A DNA stretch of 64,000 nucleotides, from the NCBI GenBank assembly GCA_002083395.1, contig LWDH01000011.1, positions 1 through 64,000 on the forward strand, read 5' to 3'. The DNA is from Proteobacteria bacterium SG_bin4. GTDB taxonomy: Bacteria; Pseudomonadota; Gammaproteobacteria; Burkholderiales; Nitrosomonadaceae. Below, piece by piece: positions 44,790 through 54,107 of this stretch. A program made the position numbers and the translations under genes. Position 1 is the stretch's first letter; each line of letters starts with the position of its first letter. The notes beneath the pieces were generated by a model. The model was not told where the DNA came from, searched no databases, and was given only the letters and a program-made list of their open reading frames with translations.

Positions 44790-45698
44790 ATGCCTGTAGA
44801 AAACGGCGTTGTGCATCCTCTTGTGAGCGTCATCATCCGTAGCATGGATCGACCAACGCTATCAAAAGCACTGGATTCTATAGCCGCGCAAACCTATCCC
44901 AATATTGAGATTATTATTGTCAATGCGTTTGGCAAGAATCATAGCGCTTTGAGCACTGAATGCGGCAATCACCCGATACGGATAGTGAATAATCAGGAAT
45001 CTCTGAATCGCTGCCAAGCTGCCAATATCGGATTGCACGCTGCTAGTGGCGATTACCTGATTTTTCTCGACGACGATGACTGGTTCTTACCGCATCACCT
45101 TGAAAGATTACAGCAGATTCTTTCGTGCAATGAAGCTGCCATCGCCGCCTATGCCGGAATACAATGTATCAACGAGTTTGGCGAAGAAATCAGCCGTTAC
45201 GCCGAAAACTTCGACCCCATCCAGTTGCGCATTGAAAATTTCATTCCGATTCATGCCGTACTGTTCAAACGCAAAGCATTGGATAACGGCGCTCACTTTG
45301 ATGTTGCTTTGGAGCTATGCGAAGATTGGGACTTCTGGCTACAATTAGCGGAAATGGGTGATTTCAAATTCGTTCCGGAAATTGGAGCGGTTTATCGTAT
45401 TCAAAGGGGTGCAGGATCCGGCATACGCGACAACAAGGTTCGTACCCGGCAAGTGATGACCGCAATATACAGAAAATGGATCTCGCGCTGGAGTGATGAC
45501 ACATTATGGTCCGTTCTGGAATACGCTCGTTACCATAAAACCGCTATCGCTAGTGAACGGGTGCGACTGAAGCTCGAGGAGGTAATCGCTGATCGCGATC
45601 ATCAAATCTTAGCATTGATGAATTCCACCAGCTGGCGCATAACCAGGCCAATGCGCGCTATCAGTTCGCTTTTCAAGAAAATAGGGGCGAGTGATTAA
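44790..45698 (+). CDS. Family-2 glycosyltransferase
   Basis: 302 residues of the GT-A fold: SVIIRSMDRPTLSKALDS at the nucleotide-binding strand, the metal site as DDDD (94-97), and ELCEDWDFWLQL with the ED pair of the catalytic region. The C-terminus ends with a helix and SWRITRPMR, a short motif also near the end of other cluster GTs. Donor and acceptor are not readable from sequence. Confidence 0.85.
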   Translation: MPVENGVVHPLVSVIIRSMDRPTLSKALDSIAAQTYPNIEIIIVNAFGKNHSALSTECGNHPIRIVNNQESLNRCQAANIGLHAASGDYLIFLDDDDWFLPHHLERLQQILSCNEAAIAAYAGIQCINEFGEEISRYAENFDPIQLRIENFIPIHAVLFKRKALDNGAHFDVALELCEDWDFWLQLAEMGDFKFVPEIGAVYRIQRGAGSGIRDNKVRTRQVMTAIYRKWISRWSDDTLWSVLEYARYHKTAIASERVRLKLEEVIADRDHQILALMNSTSWRITRPMRAISSLFKKIGASD

Positions 45699-45770
45699 TG
45701 TTAAGTACAACAACATTCTTAATTCAATCAGAATATTTTCTAATCACTTTCCGCAATTGATAGAGGAACA

Positions 45771-46823
45771 ATGATAGACACTGAGGTACTCAACTTAGAC
45801 GCGACCGTCGGCATCATCACGCGCACAAAGGACCGGCCTGTGCTGTTAAAACGCGCGCTGGAGAGCGTCGTCAATCAAAGCTACGAAGACTGGCAATTGG
45901 TAATTGTCAATGATGGCGGTGATCCTGCGGCGGTTGACCGGCTCGTGAATCATTTTGCAGTACAATTGCGTGACCGAGTGTCCGTCATCCACAATCCAGT
46001 TTCTCTCGGTATGGAAGCTGCCAGTAACAAAGGCATACAATCGATTAAAACACGTTACCTGGCGATCCATGACGATGACGACAGCTGGGCCCCGGAATTT
46101 CTGACGATCGCTGTTGCTGAAATCGAGCATATCCGTCAAAAATTTCCACAAGTTGCCGGTGTCGTCACCCTTGCAAATGTCATTTATGAACGGGTCGAAG
46201 GCAACATCGTTCATATCGACAAAACCGAACCTTATTGGAGTTCCGGAAAACGCGGATTCGTGTCATTTGCCGAACTATTGGCTGATAACCAGTTTGCGCC
46301 AATTCAATTACTGTTCCGCTATGATGCAGCAGAAGCAATCGGCTTCTTTCGAGCGGATTTGCCCGTCCTAGGCGACTGGGATTTCAACATCCGTTTGTTA
46401 TCGCGCCATGACATTTTCATCATCCCGCAATTTCTGGCGTTTTATCATCACCGGATTACGGATCAGAGCGGATACGGCAACACCATCCACGCTGGTAAGA
46501 GTCAGCATGAATTGTACGCCAAGATGCTTAAAAACGAATGGTTGCGGCAAGACATCCAGGACCGGCGATTTGGTATCGGGATGATGATCGCCTTGCAGCA
46601 AGGAATGCGCTCGTTGGCTGAGACCACACAGTCGCTCCCTCAATCAATTCAGCCACGCCCGGCAATCCGCTTGCGGCGCCTCTTTAAATTGATCGGGCTG
46701 TGGTTGTTGTCCGATCAGAAAATTGCCAGCATTAAAAAATTTTTTCAAATTTTACGCTCGGAGGGCCTTCGCAATACGGTGCATCATATTAAGGCCTGGT
46801 ATATCAGCCGCGGCGGTAATTAA
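45771..46823 (+). CDS. Family-2 glycosyltransferase
   Basis: 350 residues of the GT-A fold: VGIITRTKDRPVLLKRALES, VIVNDGG, and a DDDD metal motif at 101-104. LGDWDFNIRLL is the acceptor-side catalytic segment, followed by about 120 residues of helical tail. It resembles the preceding GT2 in layout but not closely. It lies 72 bp after it and 24 bp before the HAD-type protein. Confidence 0.85.
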   Translation: MIDTEVLNLDATVGIITRTKDRPVLLKRALESVVNQSYEDWQLVIVNDGGDPAAVDRLVNHFAVQLRDRVSVIHNPVSLGMEAASNKGIQSIKTRYLAIHDDDDSWAPEFLTIAVAEIEHIRQKFPQVAGVVTLANVIYERVEGNIVHIDKTEPYWSSGKRGFVSFAELLADNQFAPIQLLFRYDAAEAIGFFRADLPVLGDWDFNIRLLSRHDIFIIPQFLAFYHHRITDQSGYGNTIHAGKSQHELYAKMLKNEWLRQDIQDRRFGIGMMIALQQGMRSLAETTQSLPQSIQPRPAIRLRRLFKLIGLWLLSDQKIASIKKFFQILRSEGLRNTVHHIKAWYISRGGN

Positions 46824-46847
46824 TAGTGTTTCAGGAATCGATCGCGC

Positions 46848-48794
46848 ATGAATAATGACGAGTTACTCAGACATTACACGGCCAAACTGACGAAATTCAA
46901 GATTGTTTCGTTCGACATATTCGACACGTTGATCCATCGTGCCGTCCACCGGCCAACGGATCTATTCGACACTCTCTCGGCCAGGTTGCGGCACAATGAT
47001 TTCGGCTTGATGTATCCGGAAATTGCGAGCGGCTTTGCTCACAAAAGGATCGCGGCGGAAACTGAAGCACGAGCTCGATTAACAGCAACGCTTGGTACGC
47101 CGGAAGTTGGATTACAGGAAATTTATGACGTCCTTGCGGAACATCTCGACTTGTCGCAGGAACAGCGACAATATCTGATCGAACAGGAGCTGGAGCTGGA
47201 AGAGCAGTTCTGCCATCCGAATCCAATCATGCAGATGCTTTTCCCATTGGCTGGGCAAAATGACCGGCGCATCGCGTTATGCTCGGATATGTATCTTCCG
47301 CCTGATTTCATCGAAAAGTTACTGACGAAATGCGGCTATCTCAGGCCTTACACCTTGCTGGTTTCCGGAGACCGGCGCAAAAGCAAGCATGAAGGATCCA
47401 TGTATCATGAAGTACTGCAGCATTTCTCCGCGCAACCGCACGATGTGATTCACTTTGGTGACAACGCGCATGCGGATGTCAAGATTGCAAAAAAAATCGG
47501 CATTCAACCGGAATTTTTCAATTATCTGCAAGACCGTGTCGAACCCCGGCTTCGGATACCGTTGCAGAAACCCGCACAAGACGGACATGTATGGTCGCTG
47601 ATGGCGGGTTCGATCCGTCAGTTGCTGATGGAAAAAACATATGACTTCTGGGAAGATGCCGGACTGCAAATATTCGGCCCGCTCATTCTCGGCAAAGTTT
47701 TATGGATGACGCAATTGGCGCGCCGGCATCGCATTGAACGCATGTTGTTTTTCGCCCGTGACGCTTTTTTGCTGCACGATGTCTTTCAGCGTTACCCTGA
47801 GCTGCTCGGGCCTCAAGTCGAGCTAAGATACTGTTATTTCTCCCGGGCTGCTTTGCTGTTCCCCAGCTTTGTCGACATGCCGATTGATCGTGTCTGGCAT
47901 CTATTCAGCGGCAGGGCCACGCGAACGGTCAGGTATCATCTCAACAAGCTGGGCATTAACCCTAACTTATTCGTGACTCAGATTGAGCAGGCCGGTTTCC
48001 GCTCAGTCGATGAAATCGTACCGAACGGCGACATGCGCATGTTCAATCTATTAAATGCACTATGGCACCAGATTCTGCTCGAAGCCAGGAAAAAGCGATC
48101 GCTCCCGCTACGTTACGTTGCCGAGCTGGCGCAAGGGGTTACGCGATTGGGTATCGTCGACATCGGTTGGACCGGTAACATGCAGGGTGGTTTTGCCAGA
48201 TTGTTGCAACTGCAACGAACTGATTTCCAAATCAACGGCTACTACTTAGGAACTTTCGACATATTGACGCAAAATCATCTACCGCGGAACACTTTTCACG
48301 GTTACCTGGTTAACGAAAGCCAACCACGCGAACGCTACGACAATTTGATCAACGGCGGCGTGGAATTACTCGAGTTTGCTTTAATGGCCCCTCACGGCAC
48401 TACGCTCGGTTACCGTGAGCAAGATGGCCGAGTTGTTCCTGTGCTCGAAGAAAACAAAGCGGATCAGGTGGTTCAGGAATTGGCGCAGCGCGTGCAAAGC
48501 GGCGCGTTGGATTTCATCGACCGGGTTTTGCCACAGGTTCTGGCAATCGGTGTCGATAGCTTTGTTTCCCAACGATGGTCCGATTCATTCTTTCGTCTGG
48601 TCAATAATCCATCTTGGGAAGAAGCCAATATGCTGGGTGAACTAACCCATTCCGACACAGCCTCCGATACCAGTAAACGTTTATTCATCGCTGAAAAGTT
48701 GCCGGACAACCTTATCCGCAAACGTGGCAAGGAATTTCGCGAAGCACGGCAGCGCGCTTATTGGAAAAAAGCATTCGACCTGCGCAATGCATAA
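46848..48794 (+). CDS. Large HAD-superfamily protein of the COG5610 type (active site intact)
   Basis: 648 residues. The N-terminal 230 residues are a HAD domain: motif I FDIFDTL (D23 nucleophile, D26), CSDMYLP (motif II), a conserved Lys in KSKHEGS, and the HFGDNAHADV loop of motif IV. The C-terminal 400 residues form a second domain with FFARDAFLLHDVF, CYFSRAAL and VDIGWTGNMQGGF, shared with the downstream paralogue at 49886-51973. Such proteins occur in capsule and LPS clusters; the role may be sugar-phosphate hydrolysis, but it is not proven. It sits between two GT2 genes. Confidence 0.75.
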   Translation: MNNDELLRHYTAKLTKFKIVSFDIFDTLIHRAVHRPTDLFDTLSARLRHNDFGLMYPEIASGFAHKRIAAETEARARLTATLGTPEVGLQEIYDVLAEHLDLSQEQRQYLIEQELELEEQFCHPNPIMQMLFPLAGQNDRRIALCSDMYLPPDFIEKLLTKCGYLRPYTLLVSGDRRKSKHEGSMYHEVLQHFSAQPHDVIHFGDNAHADVKIAKKIGIQPEFFNYLQDRVEPRLRIPLQKPAQDGHVWSLMAGSIRQLLMEKTYDFWEDAGLQIFGPLILGKVLWMTQLARRHRIERMLFFARDAFLLHDVFQRYPELLGPQVELRYCYFSRAALLFPSFVDMPIDRVWHLFSGRATRTVRYHLNKLGINPNLFVTQIEQAGFRSVDEIVPNGDMRMFNLLNALWHQILLEARKKRSLPLRYVAELAQGVTRLGIVDIGWTGNMQGGFARLLQLQRTDFQINGYYLGTFDILTQNHLPRNTFHGYLVNESQPRERYDNLINGGVELLEFALMAPHGTTLGYREQDGRVVPVLEENKADQVVQELAQRVQSGALDFIDRVLPQVLAIGVDSFVSQRWSDSFFRLVNNPSWEEANMLGELTHSDTASDTSKRLFIAEKLPDNLIRKRGKEFREARQRAYWKKAFDLRNA

Positions 48795-48803
48795 ACCCGC
48801 CCC

Positions 48804-49880
48804 ATGAATACTTCACTGAATAAACCGCTCATCAGCGTTGTCATGCCGGCTTACAACCACCAAGCTTTTGTAGCTGAGGCGATCCGCAGCGTGCTGACAC
48901 AAACGCTGCAAGACATCGAATTGATCATTGTCAATGATGGTTCCACCGACAACACCGAAAAAGTGATTCTGGAATTTGCAGATTCGCGCATCCGCTATTT
49001 CACGCAGTCCAATCAAGGCGCCCATCATGCGCTCAATCGCGGCATCTCATTAGCACAGGGCGAATATCTCGCTATTATCAATTCCGATGACGTGTTTATC
49101 GCCAATCGATTGGAAATTCTACTAAGCACGTTACAGGATAGTAATCTGGATTTCGTTATTTCGGATATCAATCTGATTAACGAGCATTCCGAAATCATCG
49201 CCGATTCTTCCCATTGGTGGCTGACATGGTATGAAGATCTCAAACACAAATATCAGCAAACTTCATCGCCAGCCGCCACATTACTTACCGGGAATTATGC
49301 CATTTCATCGTCCAACTTTTTCTTGCGCACGAATTTGGCAAGAAAGATCGGCGGCTTCCGGCCATTCCGCTATATTCTCGATTATGATTATGTCTTCCGC
49401 GCGGCACTGATCAATCCGCAGACTTTTTATTTTCTGATCAATCAGAAGTTACTCAATTATCGCTTGCATTCCAGCAATACCATTTTAGAAAACCGGCTTC
49501 TCGCCAATATCGAAACCCGTTATTTTATCAAGCAATCGATCAGTAAATACTTCGGCAATGAACTGCGCACGCCCGTTGCTTATTTGAGTAAAGTCGACAA
49601 TTACATCAAAAAGATTCAACAGAATAACTTTAATCAACATTTTAATTCGTTACGTCATCAATATGATCAACTGCAACATCAATACCATCAACTGCAACAT
49701 CAATACCATCAACTGCAACATCAATACCATCAACTGCAACATCAGCACCAGCAGTTGCACGACCGCTGCGAACTGTTGATGCAACAGTTGGCGTTATTCG
49801 AAAGCTCTAACAGTTATCGAATCGGCCGCATGATGACCGCGCCTTATCGCTGGTTCGTGTCTAAGTGGTCAAAACCGTGA
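48804..49880 (+). CDS. Family-2 glycosyltransferase with C-terminal His/Gln heptad repeat
   Basis: 358 residues. A standard GT2 domain begins ISVVMPAYNHQAFV, with VNDGSTDN and an NSDD metal motif (93-96). Residues about 285-320 are a tandem repeat of the heptad HQYHQLQ, four times, encoded by a near-perfect 21-bp DNA repeat. It should form a coiled coil, perhaps for dimerisation. The end reads SNSYRIGRMMTAPYRW, similar to the terminal motif of the GT2 at 44790. Confidence 0.85.
   Translation: MNTSLNKPLISVVMPAYNHQAFVAEAIRSVLTQTLQDIELIIVNDGSTDNTEKVILEFADSRIRYFTQSNQGAHHALNRGISLAQGEYLAIINSDDVFIANRLEILLSTLQDSNLDFVISDINLINEHSEIIADSSHWWLTWYEDLKHKYQQTSSPAATLLTGNYAISSSNFFLRTNLARKIGGFRPFRYILDYDYVFRAALINPQTFYFLINQKLLNYRLHSSNTILENRLLANIETRYFIKQSISKYFGNELRTPVAYLSKVDNYIKKIQQNNFNQHFNSLRHQYDQLQHQYHQLQHQYHQLQHQYHQLQHQHQQLHDRCELLMQQLALFESSNSYRIGRMMTAPYRWFVSKWSKP
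49668..49751 (+). repeat. 21-bp tandem repeat, four units, inside a glycosyltransferase gene
   Basis: CAACTGCAACATCAATACCA plus T repeats at 49668, 49689 and 49710; a fourth unit from 49731 is diverged at its end. Unit length is a multiple of three, so copy-number change keeps the frame and would only alter coiled-coil length. Confidence 0.9.
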
Positions 49881-49885
49881 TTTTC

Positions 49886-51973
49886 ATGCACCCGCAAGTG
49901 CAAGTTATTCGTTCCGCAGCAGATTTACGCATGGAAATCGGACGGCATAGTCCGCAAATAAAGGTCATCGCGATAGATATTTTCAATACCGTTCTGGAAC
50001 GGGACACCGTTACGATCGAGGACTGCCAAAAAATGTTAGCCCGCCGGATCGTCCGCACCCTGATGGATCGTTTCGACATCGATCGCACGATTGAAGATAT
50101 CATCGAATTGTTTAAAAAAATTGAAAATAATTCAGAACATTCAGCGATGAATGCACAAGCTTTAAACCCATCTCGGTTTTCCGGTTTTGCAGAAACATTA
50201 GCCAACGATTTAATAAATAGCGATCACGTCCGGATAGCCGCACTCACCGAAAGAATCAACGTACACATGCTTGCGGTTGAAACCGAGATATTTTTCGTTA
50301 GGCTTGACATAGCCAAGATATTGGAATGGCTCAATTATCAAAAGATTCGACTTATCGCCATCTCCGATATGTCCTTTGATCCAACGCATTTACAAAACAT
50401 CTTCGCGCATCAAGGATCTGTTGTTCACTTTGATCACATTTATGTTTATCCGCCGCACAATTCCGTAAATCAGTCACAGCAATTTTTTAAAGCCCTATTG
50501 CAGCAACAAGAGCTACACCCGCATGAATTGTTTTACATCCGCAGTGCTCGCCCATCCAATGCGCGGGTACCGGCAACAATGAGTATCCCTACCGTTATTT
50601 ATGAAGACATCGCCTACAGCAGGCAAACTCAAACCATACGGATTTACCGCCACCTCGCCCAAAAAAATGCTTACTGGCGTGGCCGCCATTTAATGCAACT
50701 TATCCGTCCTGCAGCCGCCCGGTCGTTTCACTTTAACTATGGTTATGAAATTTTAGGACCGATCTATGCAACCTTCATTCTGGGTGTGATCGAAGAAGTC
50801 AAGAAACACCATATCAAACGGGTGTTTTTCCTGGCCCGGGAAGGCGAGTTGTTCATGAAGCTATTCAATGAGCTTTGCCCGGATTTTTTCGAGCCGGATC
50901 AAATACCATCCGCGCATTATCTTTATGTATCGCGGCAATCGACTGCTGCTGCGGCAGCACACCGCGGATTAAGTCATGAAGTGGCGATCACCCCGTTATT
51001 GAATCCCAAACAACAAGGATGGCACTCGATCTTTCAAGCATTTAACCTACCGCCGGATGCATTTACGTCGGTTTGCCGGAATCACGGCTATCCCGAAATC
51101 CGGCAGCCTATTGCCGATTGGGAATCGGTTCAATTTAGAGAAATGCTGGATGACGGGGATTTCCAAACGACAGTTCGGCAGCATGCTGAAAAGAACTGGC
51201 GATTACTACAGCAGTATTTGATACAACAACAATTTTTTACTGAAAAAAAAATAGCGATCGTGGATATCGGCTGGAATGGCACGAGCCAGAAATTTTTGCA
51301 AGAAGCTTTTGGGCAAGATGAAAATTATCCCCATGTAATGGGACTTTATTTCGGATTCATTGGCGGCAGAAAATACCAGTTTGACTCTAAAAAAAATACC
51401 CTATTGGGGATCCTGTGCGATGAACGGAACAAAACCAGACCAGGGGATATTTTTAGCCGTTTTGAAGAAATCTTTGAAGAAGGTGCGCGTGCGCTTCACC
51501 CCACCACGATCGGCTACCAATTCGATCAACAAAGCGATACGATAATACCCATTTTCAAACCGCCATCCGGTGACCCTGGCAATATTGAATCGACTAACAA
51601 TCATCGCATTGCTGAAATTCAAGCCGGGGTCCTGGATTTTACCAGCGAGTTTGCGCGTGCAATTGATTTGACCGGTTATCGCCTTGATGATATCAAGCCT
51701 TTCATACTCACCTTGGCGGAGAGAGCGGTCGCATTTCCAACTGCTGAAGAGTGCAGTCAGCTCATGCAACTAGAACATTCGGAAGATTTCGGCACAGAAA
51801 ATACCATGAATTTTCAGCATGAAAAATTCAACAACAGAAGCGTCTTGTTGAAACCAAGAAATTTCATCCGGACATTGAAAAACGCCAATTGGAAATATGG
51901 CACTGTCGCATCGCTGGGCTTTCCGGGATTCAATACCATTCTGAGACTTTACGATTTGTTTAAATCAAAATGA
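49886..51973 (+). CDS. COG5610-type HAD paralogue with a degenerate active site
   Basis: About 695 residues. It shares with the 46848 protein the C-terminal domain motifs FFLAREGELFMKLF, YVSRQS and VDIGWNGTSQKF. The HAD part is altered: motif I is DIFNT (Asp31 kept, second Asp replaced by Asn34), SDMSF is partly kept, but the motif IV loop reads FYIRSARPSNARV without its acidic pair. Probably a non-catalytic partner or regulator. The start is uncertain: a GTG at 49865 overlaps the upstream gene, and ATG at 49886 is preferred here; neither has a good ribosome site. Confidence 0.75.
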   Translation: MHPQVQVIRSAADLRMEIGRHSPQIKVIAIDIFNTVLERDTVTIEDCQKMLARRIVRTLMDRFDIDRTIEDIIELFKKIENNSEHSAMNAQALNPSRFSGFAETLANDLINSDHVRIAALTERINVHMLAVETEIFFVRLDIAKILEWLNYQKIRLIAISDMSFDPTHLQNIFAHQGSVVHFDHIYVYPPHNSVNQSQQFFKALLQQQELHPHELFYIRSARPSNARVPATMSIPTVIYEDIAYSRQTQTIRIYRHLAQKNAYWRGRHLMQLIRPAAARSFHFNYGYEILGPIYATFILGVIEEVKKHHIKRVFFLAREGELFMKLFNELCPDFFEPDQIPSAHYLYVSRQSTAAAAAHRGLSHEVAITPLLNPKQQGWHSIFQAFNLPPDAFTSVCRNHGYPEIRQPIADWESVQFREMLDDGDFQTTVRQHAEKNWRLLQQYLIQQQFFTEKKIAIVDIGWNGTSQKFLQEAFGQDENYPHVMGLYFGFIGGRKYQFDSKKNTLLGILCDERNKTRPGDIFSRFEEIFEEGARALHPTTIGYQFDQQSDTIIPIFKPPSGDPGNIESTNNHRIAEIQAGVLDFTSEFARAIDLTGYRLDDIKPFILTLAERAVAFPTAEECSQLMQLEHSEDFGTENTMNFQHEKFNNRSVLLKPRNFIRTLKNANWKYGTVASLGFPGFNTILRLYDLFKSK

Positions 51974-52215
51974 TTAAGAAATTACTGTTTAACAACCAGC
52001 TCGATCTTAATGCATGTCCCAGTGGGCAGTTACTCAAAATTTTTTTGATTCATAGAATCTCTTGTTTCCTCTCCAGGAACCCCAAAAAACAATTATCCGT
52101 AACGCCGCAGTGGATGGATTTTGTGCTAATCCTGCTGATACACCGCTGCTATCCGATTTTTCCCTTTTTGTTCCGCTGGCGCTCGATTCTCTCACAATGG
52201 ATAAAACGCCAATAA
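51970..52215 (+). CDS. Short ORF of doubtful reality
   Basis: 81 codons whose ATG overlaps the stop of the HAD paralogue (ATGA). The product is basic with a hydrophobic stretch (FVLILLIHRCYPIFPFLF) and no recognised family. A second open frame in the same stretch (52062-52256, another phase) reads more like normal protein (GFCANPADTPLLSDFSLF), so this could be the remains of a frameshifted gene. Confidence 0.3.
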   Translation: MIKKLLFNNQLDLNACPSGQLLKIFLIHRISCFLSRNPKKQLSVTPQWMDFVLILLIHRCYPIFPFLFRWRSILSQWIKRQ

Positions 52216-52252
52216 TTAAAACGCCCGCAAGTTACAGACAGGAACGTATACA

Positions 52253-53206
52253 TTGAAGCCATTGTATGAGGACATCGTACCGATTATCGTTACTTACAAC
52301 CCTGACGAAAAAACGCTGATTGCCTGCATTGACGCATTGCTTGAACAGGTTAAAACCATCGTTATCGTCGACAATGGTTCAATCAAGGCAGTTGGGACGA
52401 TACTGCAGCAATTGCGGCCAACACAACCCGATGCACTCTGCCTCCTGGCATTGCACCAAAATTTTGGACTGGGAAAAGCCTATAATGCCGGTATTGCAAT
52501 TGCACGCAAGATGCATGCGGTGTTTGTACTGCTGATGGATCAGGACAGCATTCCGAAACCTACTATGTTACAAGAATTACGACGGGTTCATGCGAGCTTG
52601 TTCCATCAGGGAAAACAAGTTGCCGCAGTCGGCGCGAGCTATCGAAACCAAACGCATCAAGGGCTAGCGCCTTTTACCCGGTTGACGCCGTTCGGTCTTA
52701 CAAAGATTCATTGTGAAGAACACAGCGATTACGTACCCACCGATTTTCTGATATCTTCCGGGTCCTTGATTTCGATCCAGGCATTGGATCAAATCGGCGG
52801 TATGGATGAAGCGCTTTTTATCGATCACATTGATACCGAGTGGTGCTTCAGAGCTCGATCTAAAGGATATGAAGTATTCGGTGCGTGTCGTGCCGTCATG
52901 TCCCACGCTTTGGGAGAACGCCAGATTCGTATCTGGCTGGGTCGGTGGAGAATCATCGCGTTCCACCAGCCGTTTCGCTATTACTATATGTTCCGGAATA
53001 GCGTGTTACTCTGGAAACGCGCCTATATGCCTCTTGCTTGGAAACGAGCGGACAAATTGCGCATTCTGTCGGCCTTAATTTTTTTCACATTATTCTCATC
53101 CAATCGTCTTGCCAATCTAACTATGATGCTGAAAGGCTTGTGGCACGGATTTAATAACCGCAGTGGAAAACTATTGAGCGCTTCGAAAAATTCAGATGGA
53201 AATTAA
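52253..53206 (+). CDS. Family-2 glycosyltransferase, rhamnosyltransferase-like
   Basis: 317 residues. VPIIVTYNPDEKTL, VIVDNGS and an MDQDS metal motif (95-99) match the rhamnosyltransferase group of GT2; SGSLISIQALDQIGGMDEALFIDHIDTEWC gives the ED-like acceptor segment (quoted in part to place it near residues 168-200). The start is TTG at 52253, with AGGAACG about 9 bp upstream. It overlaps the next GT2 by 11 bp. Confidence 0.85.
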   Translation: MKPLYEDIVPIIVTYNPDEKTLIACIDALLEQVKTIVIVDNGSIKAVGTILQQLRPTQPDALCLLALHQNFGLGKAYNAGIAIARKMHAVFVLLMDQDSIPKPTMLQELRRVHASLFHQGKQVAAVGASYRNQTHQGLAPFTRLTPFGLTKIHCEEHSDYVPTDFLISSGSLISIQALDQIGGMDEALFIDHIDTEWCFRARSKGYEVFGACRAVMSHALGERQIRIWLGRWRIIAFHQPFRYYYMFRNSVLLWKRAYMPLAWKRADKLRILSALIFFTLFSSNRLANLTMMLKGLWHGFNNRSGKLLSASKNSDGN

Positions 53207-54107
53207 AACATATCACCAGCAACCGGTATCCATCGTCACCGTCAATTACAACGGCGGCTCGCTGCTGAGTCAGTGCGTGCACGCTGTTCTGGACCAAGCG
53301 CGGGAAGTCATTATTGTTGACAATGCCTCGTCCGACTCAAGTTTGACGGAGCTCGAACGCCTTTCCCCTCTCAACGATCGCATCCAAATCATTCGTTTGC
53401 CGGATAACCGCGGGTTCGCCGCCGGTTGTAATACCGGCCTTAGCGCATCAACGCAACCTTATATTCTTTTCCTGAATCCGGATTGTATCCTGCAGGAAAA
53501 TTCATTACAGCGCATGGTACAAGTAATGGAATCGGATCTGCGGATCGGCATGGTTGGCGGGTATCTTGCTAACCCCGACGGCTCCGAACAAGGTGGCGGG
53601 CGGCGCGCAATCCCTACGCCGTGGCGGGCTTTTGTGCGCGCTTTCGGTTTATATCGTTTAGCAAAATTCTGGCCAAAAGTGTTTTTTGATTTTCATTTGG
53701 ATCAACAGCTCCTCCCCCAAAAATCTGTCGAAGTTGAAGCGATCTCCGGTGCATTGATGCTGGTGCGGCGTCAAGCGATTGATGATGTCGGTTCCTGGGA
53801 TGAAAACTATTTTCTGCATTGCGAAGATTTGGATTGGTGCATGCGGTTCAAACAAAAAAACTGGAAAATCGTTTTTGTACCAGATGCACCGGTAATACAT
53901 CATAAAGGCACCTGCAGCCGCTCCCGGCCTTTTTTTGTCGCTTGGCATAAACATAAAGGCATGGCACGGTTCTATAAAAAATTTTTCCGCCAGCAATATC
54001 CAATTGGATTGATGACCATTGTGACGGCAGGCATATGGCTCCGCTTTGGCGTCACCGTCATTTATTACATTCTCAGAATGTTACCGAAAATGGGTAGCCG
54101 GACATGA
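53196..54107 (+). CDS. Family-2 glycosyltransferase, WbbL-like
   Basis: 303 residues: VSIVTVNYNGGSLL, VDNASSDSS, an NPDC motif at 94-97 in place of DxD, and HCEDLDWCMRFKQKNWK with the ED pair. WbbL-type enzymes transfer rhamnose onto a GlcNAc-lipid in O-antigen synthesis, and the rhamnose-like neighbour supports that, but it is inference. Translation couples to the next gene through ATGA. Confidence 0.85.
   Translation: MEIKTYHQQPVSIVTVNYNGGSLLSQCVHAVLDQAREVIIVDNASSDSSLTELERLSPLNDRIQIIRLPDNRGFAAGCNTGLSASTQPYILFLNPDCILQENSLQRMVQVMESDLRIGMVGGYLANPDGSEQGGGRRAIPTPWRAFVRAFGLYRLAKFWPKVFFDFHLDQQLLPQKSVEVEAISGALMLVRRQAIDDVGSWDENYFLHCEDLDWCMRFKQKNWKIVFVPDAPVIHHKGTCSRSRPFFVAWHKHKGMARFYKKFFRQQYPIGLMTIVTAGIWLRFGVTVIYYILRMLPKMGSRT

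Noticed and set aside
49668..49751. CRISPR-like array
   Set aside because: The units are contiguous 21-mers without spacers and lie in frame inside a glycosyltransferase gene.
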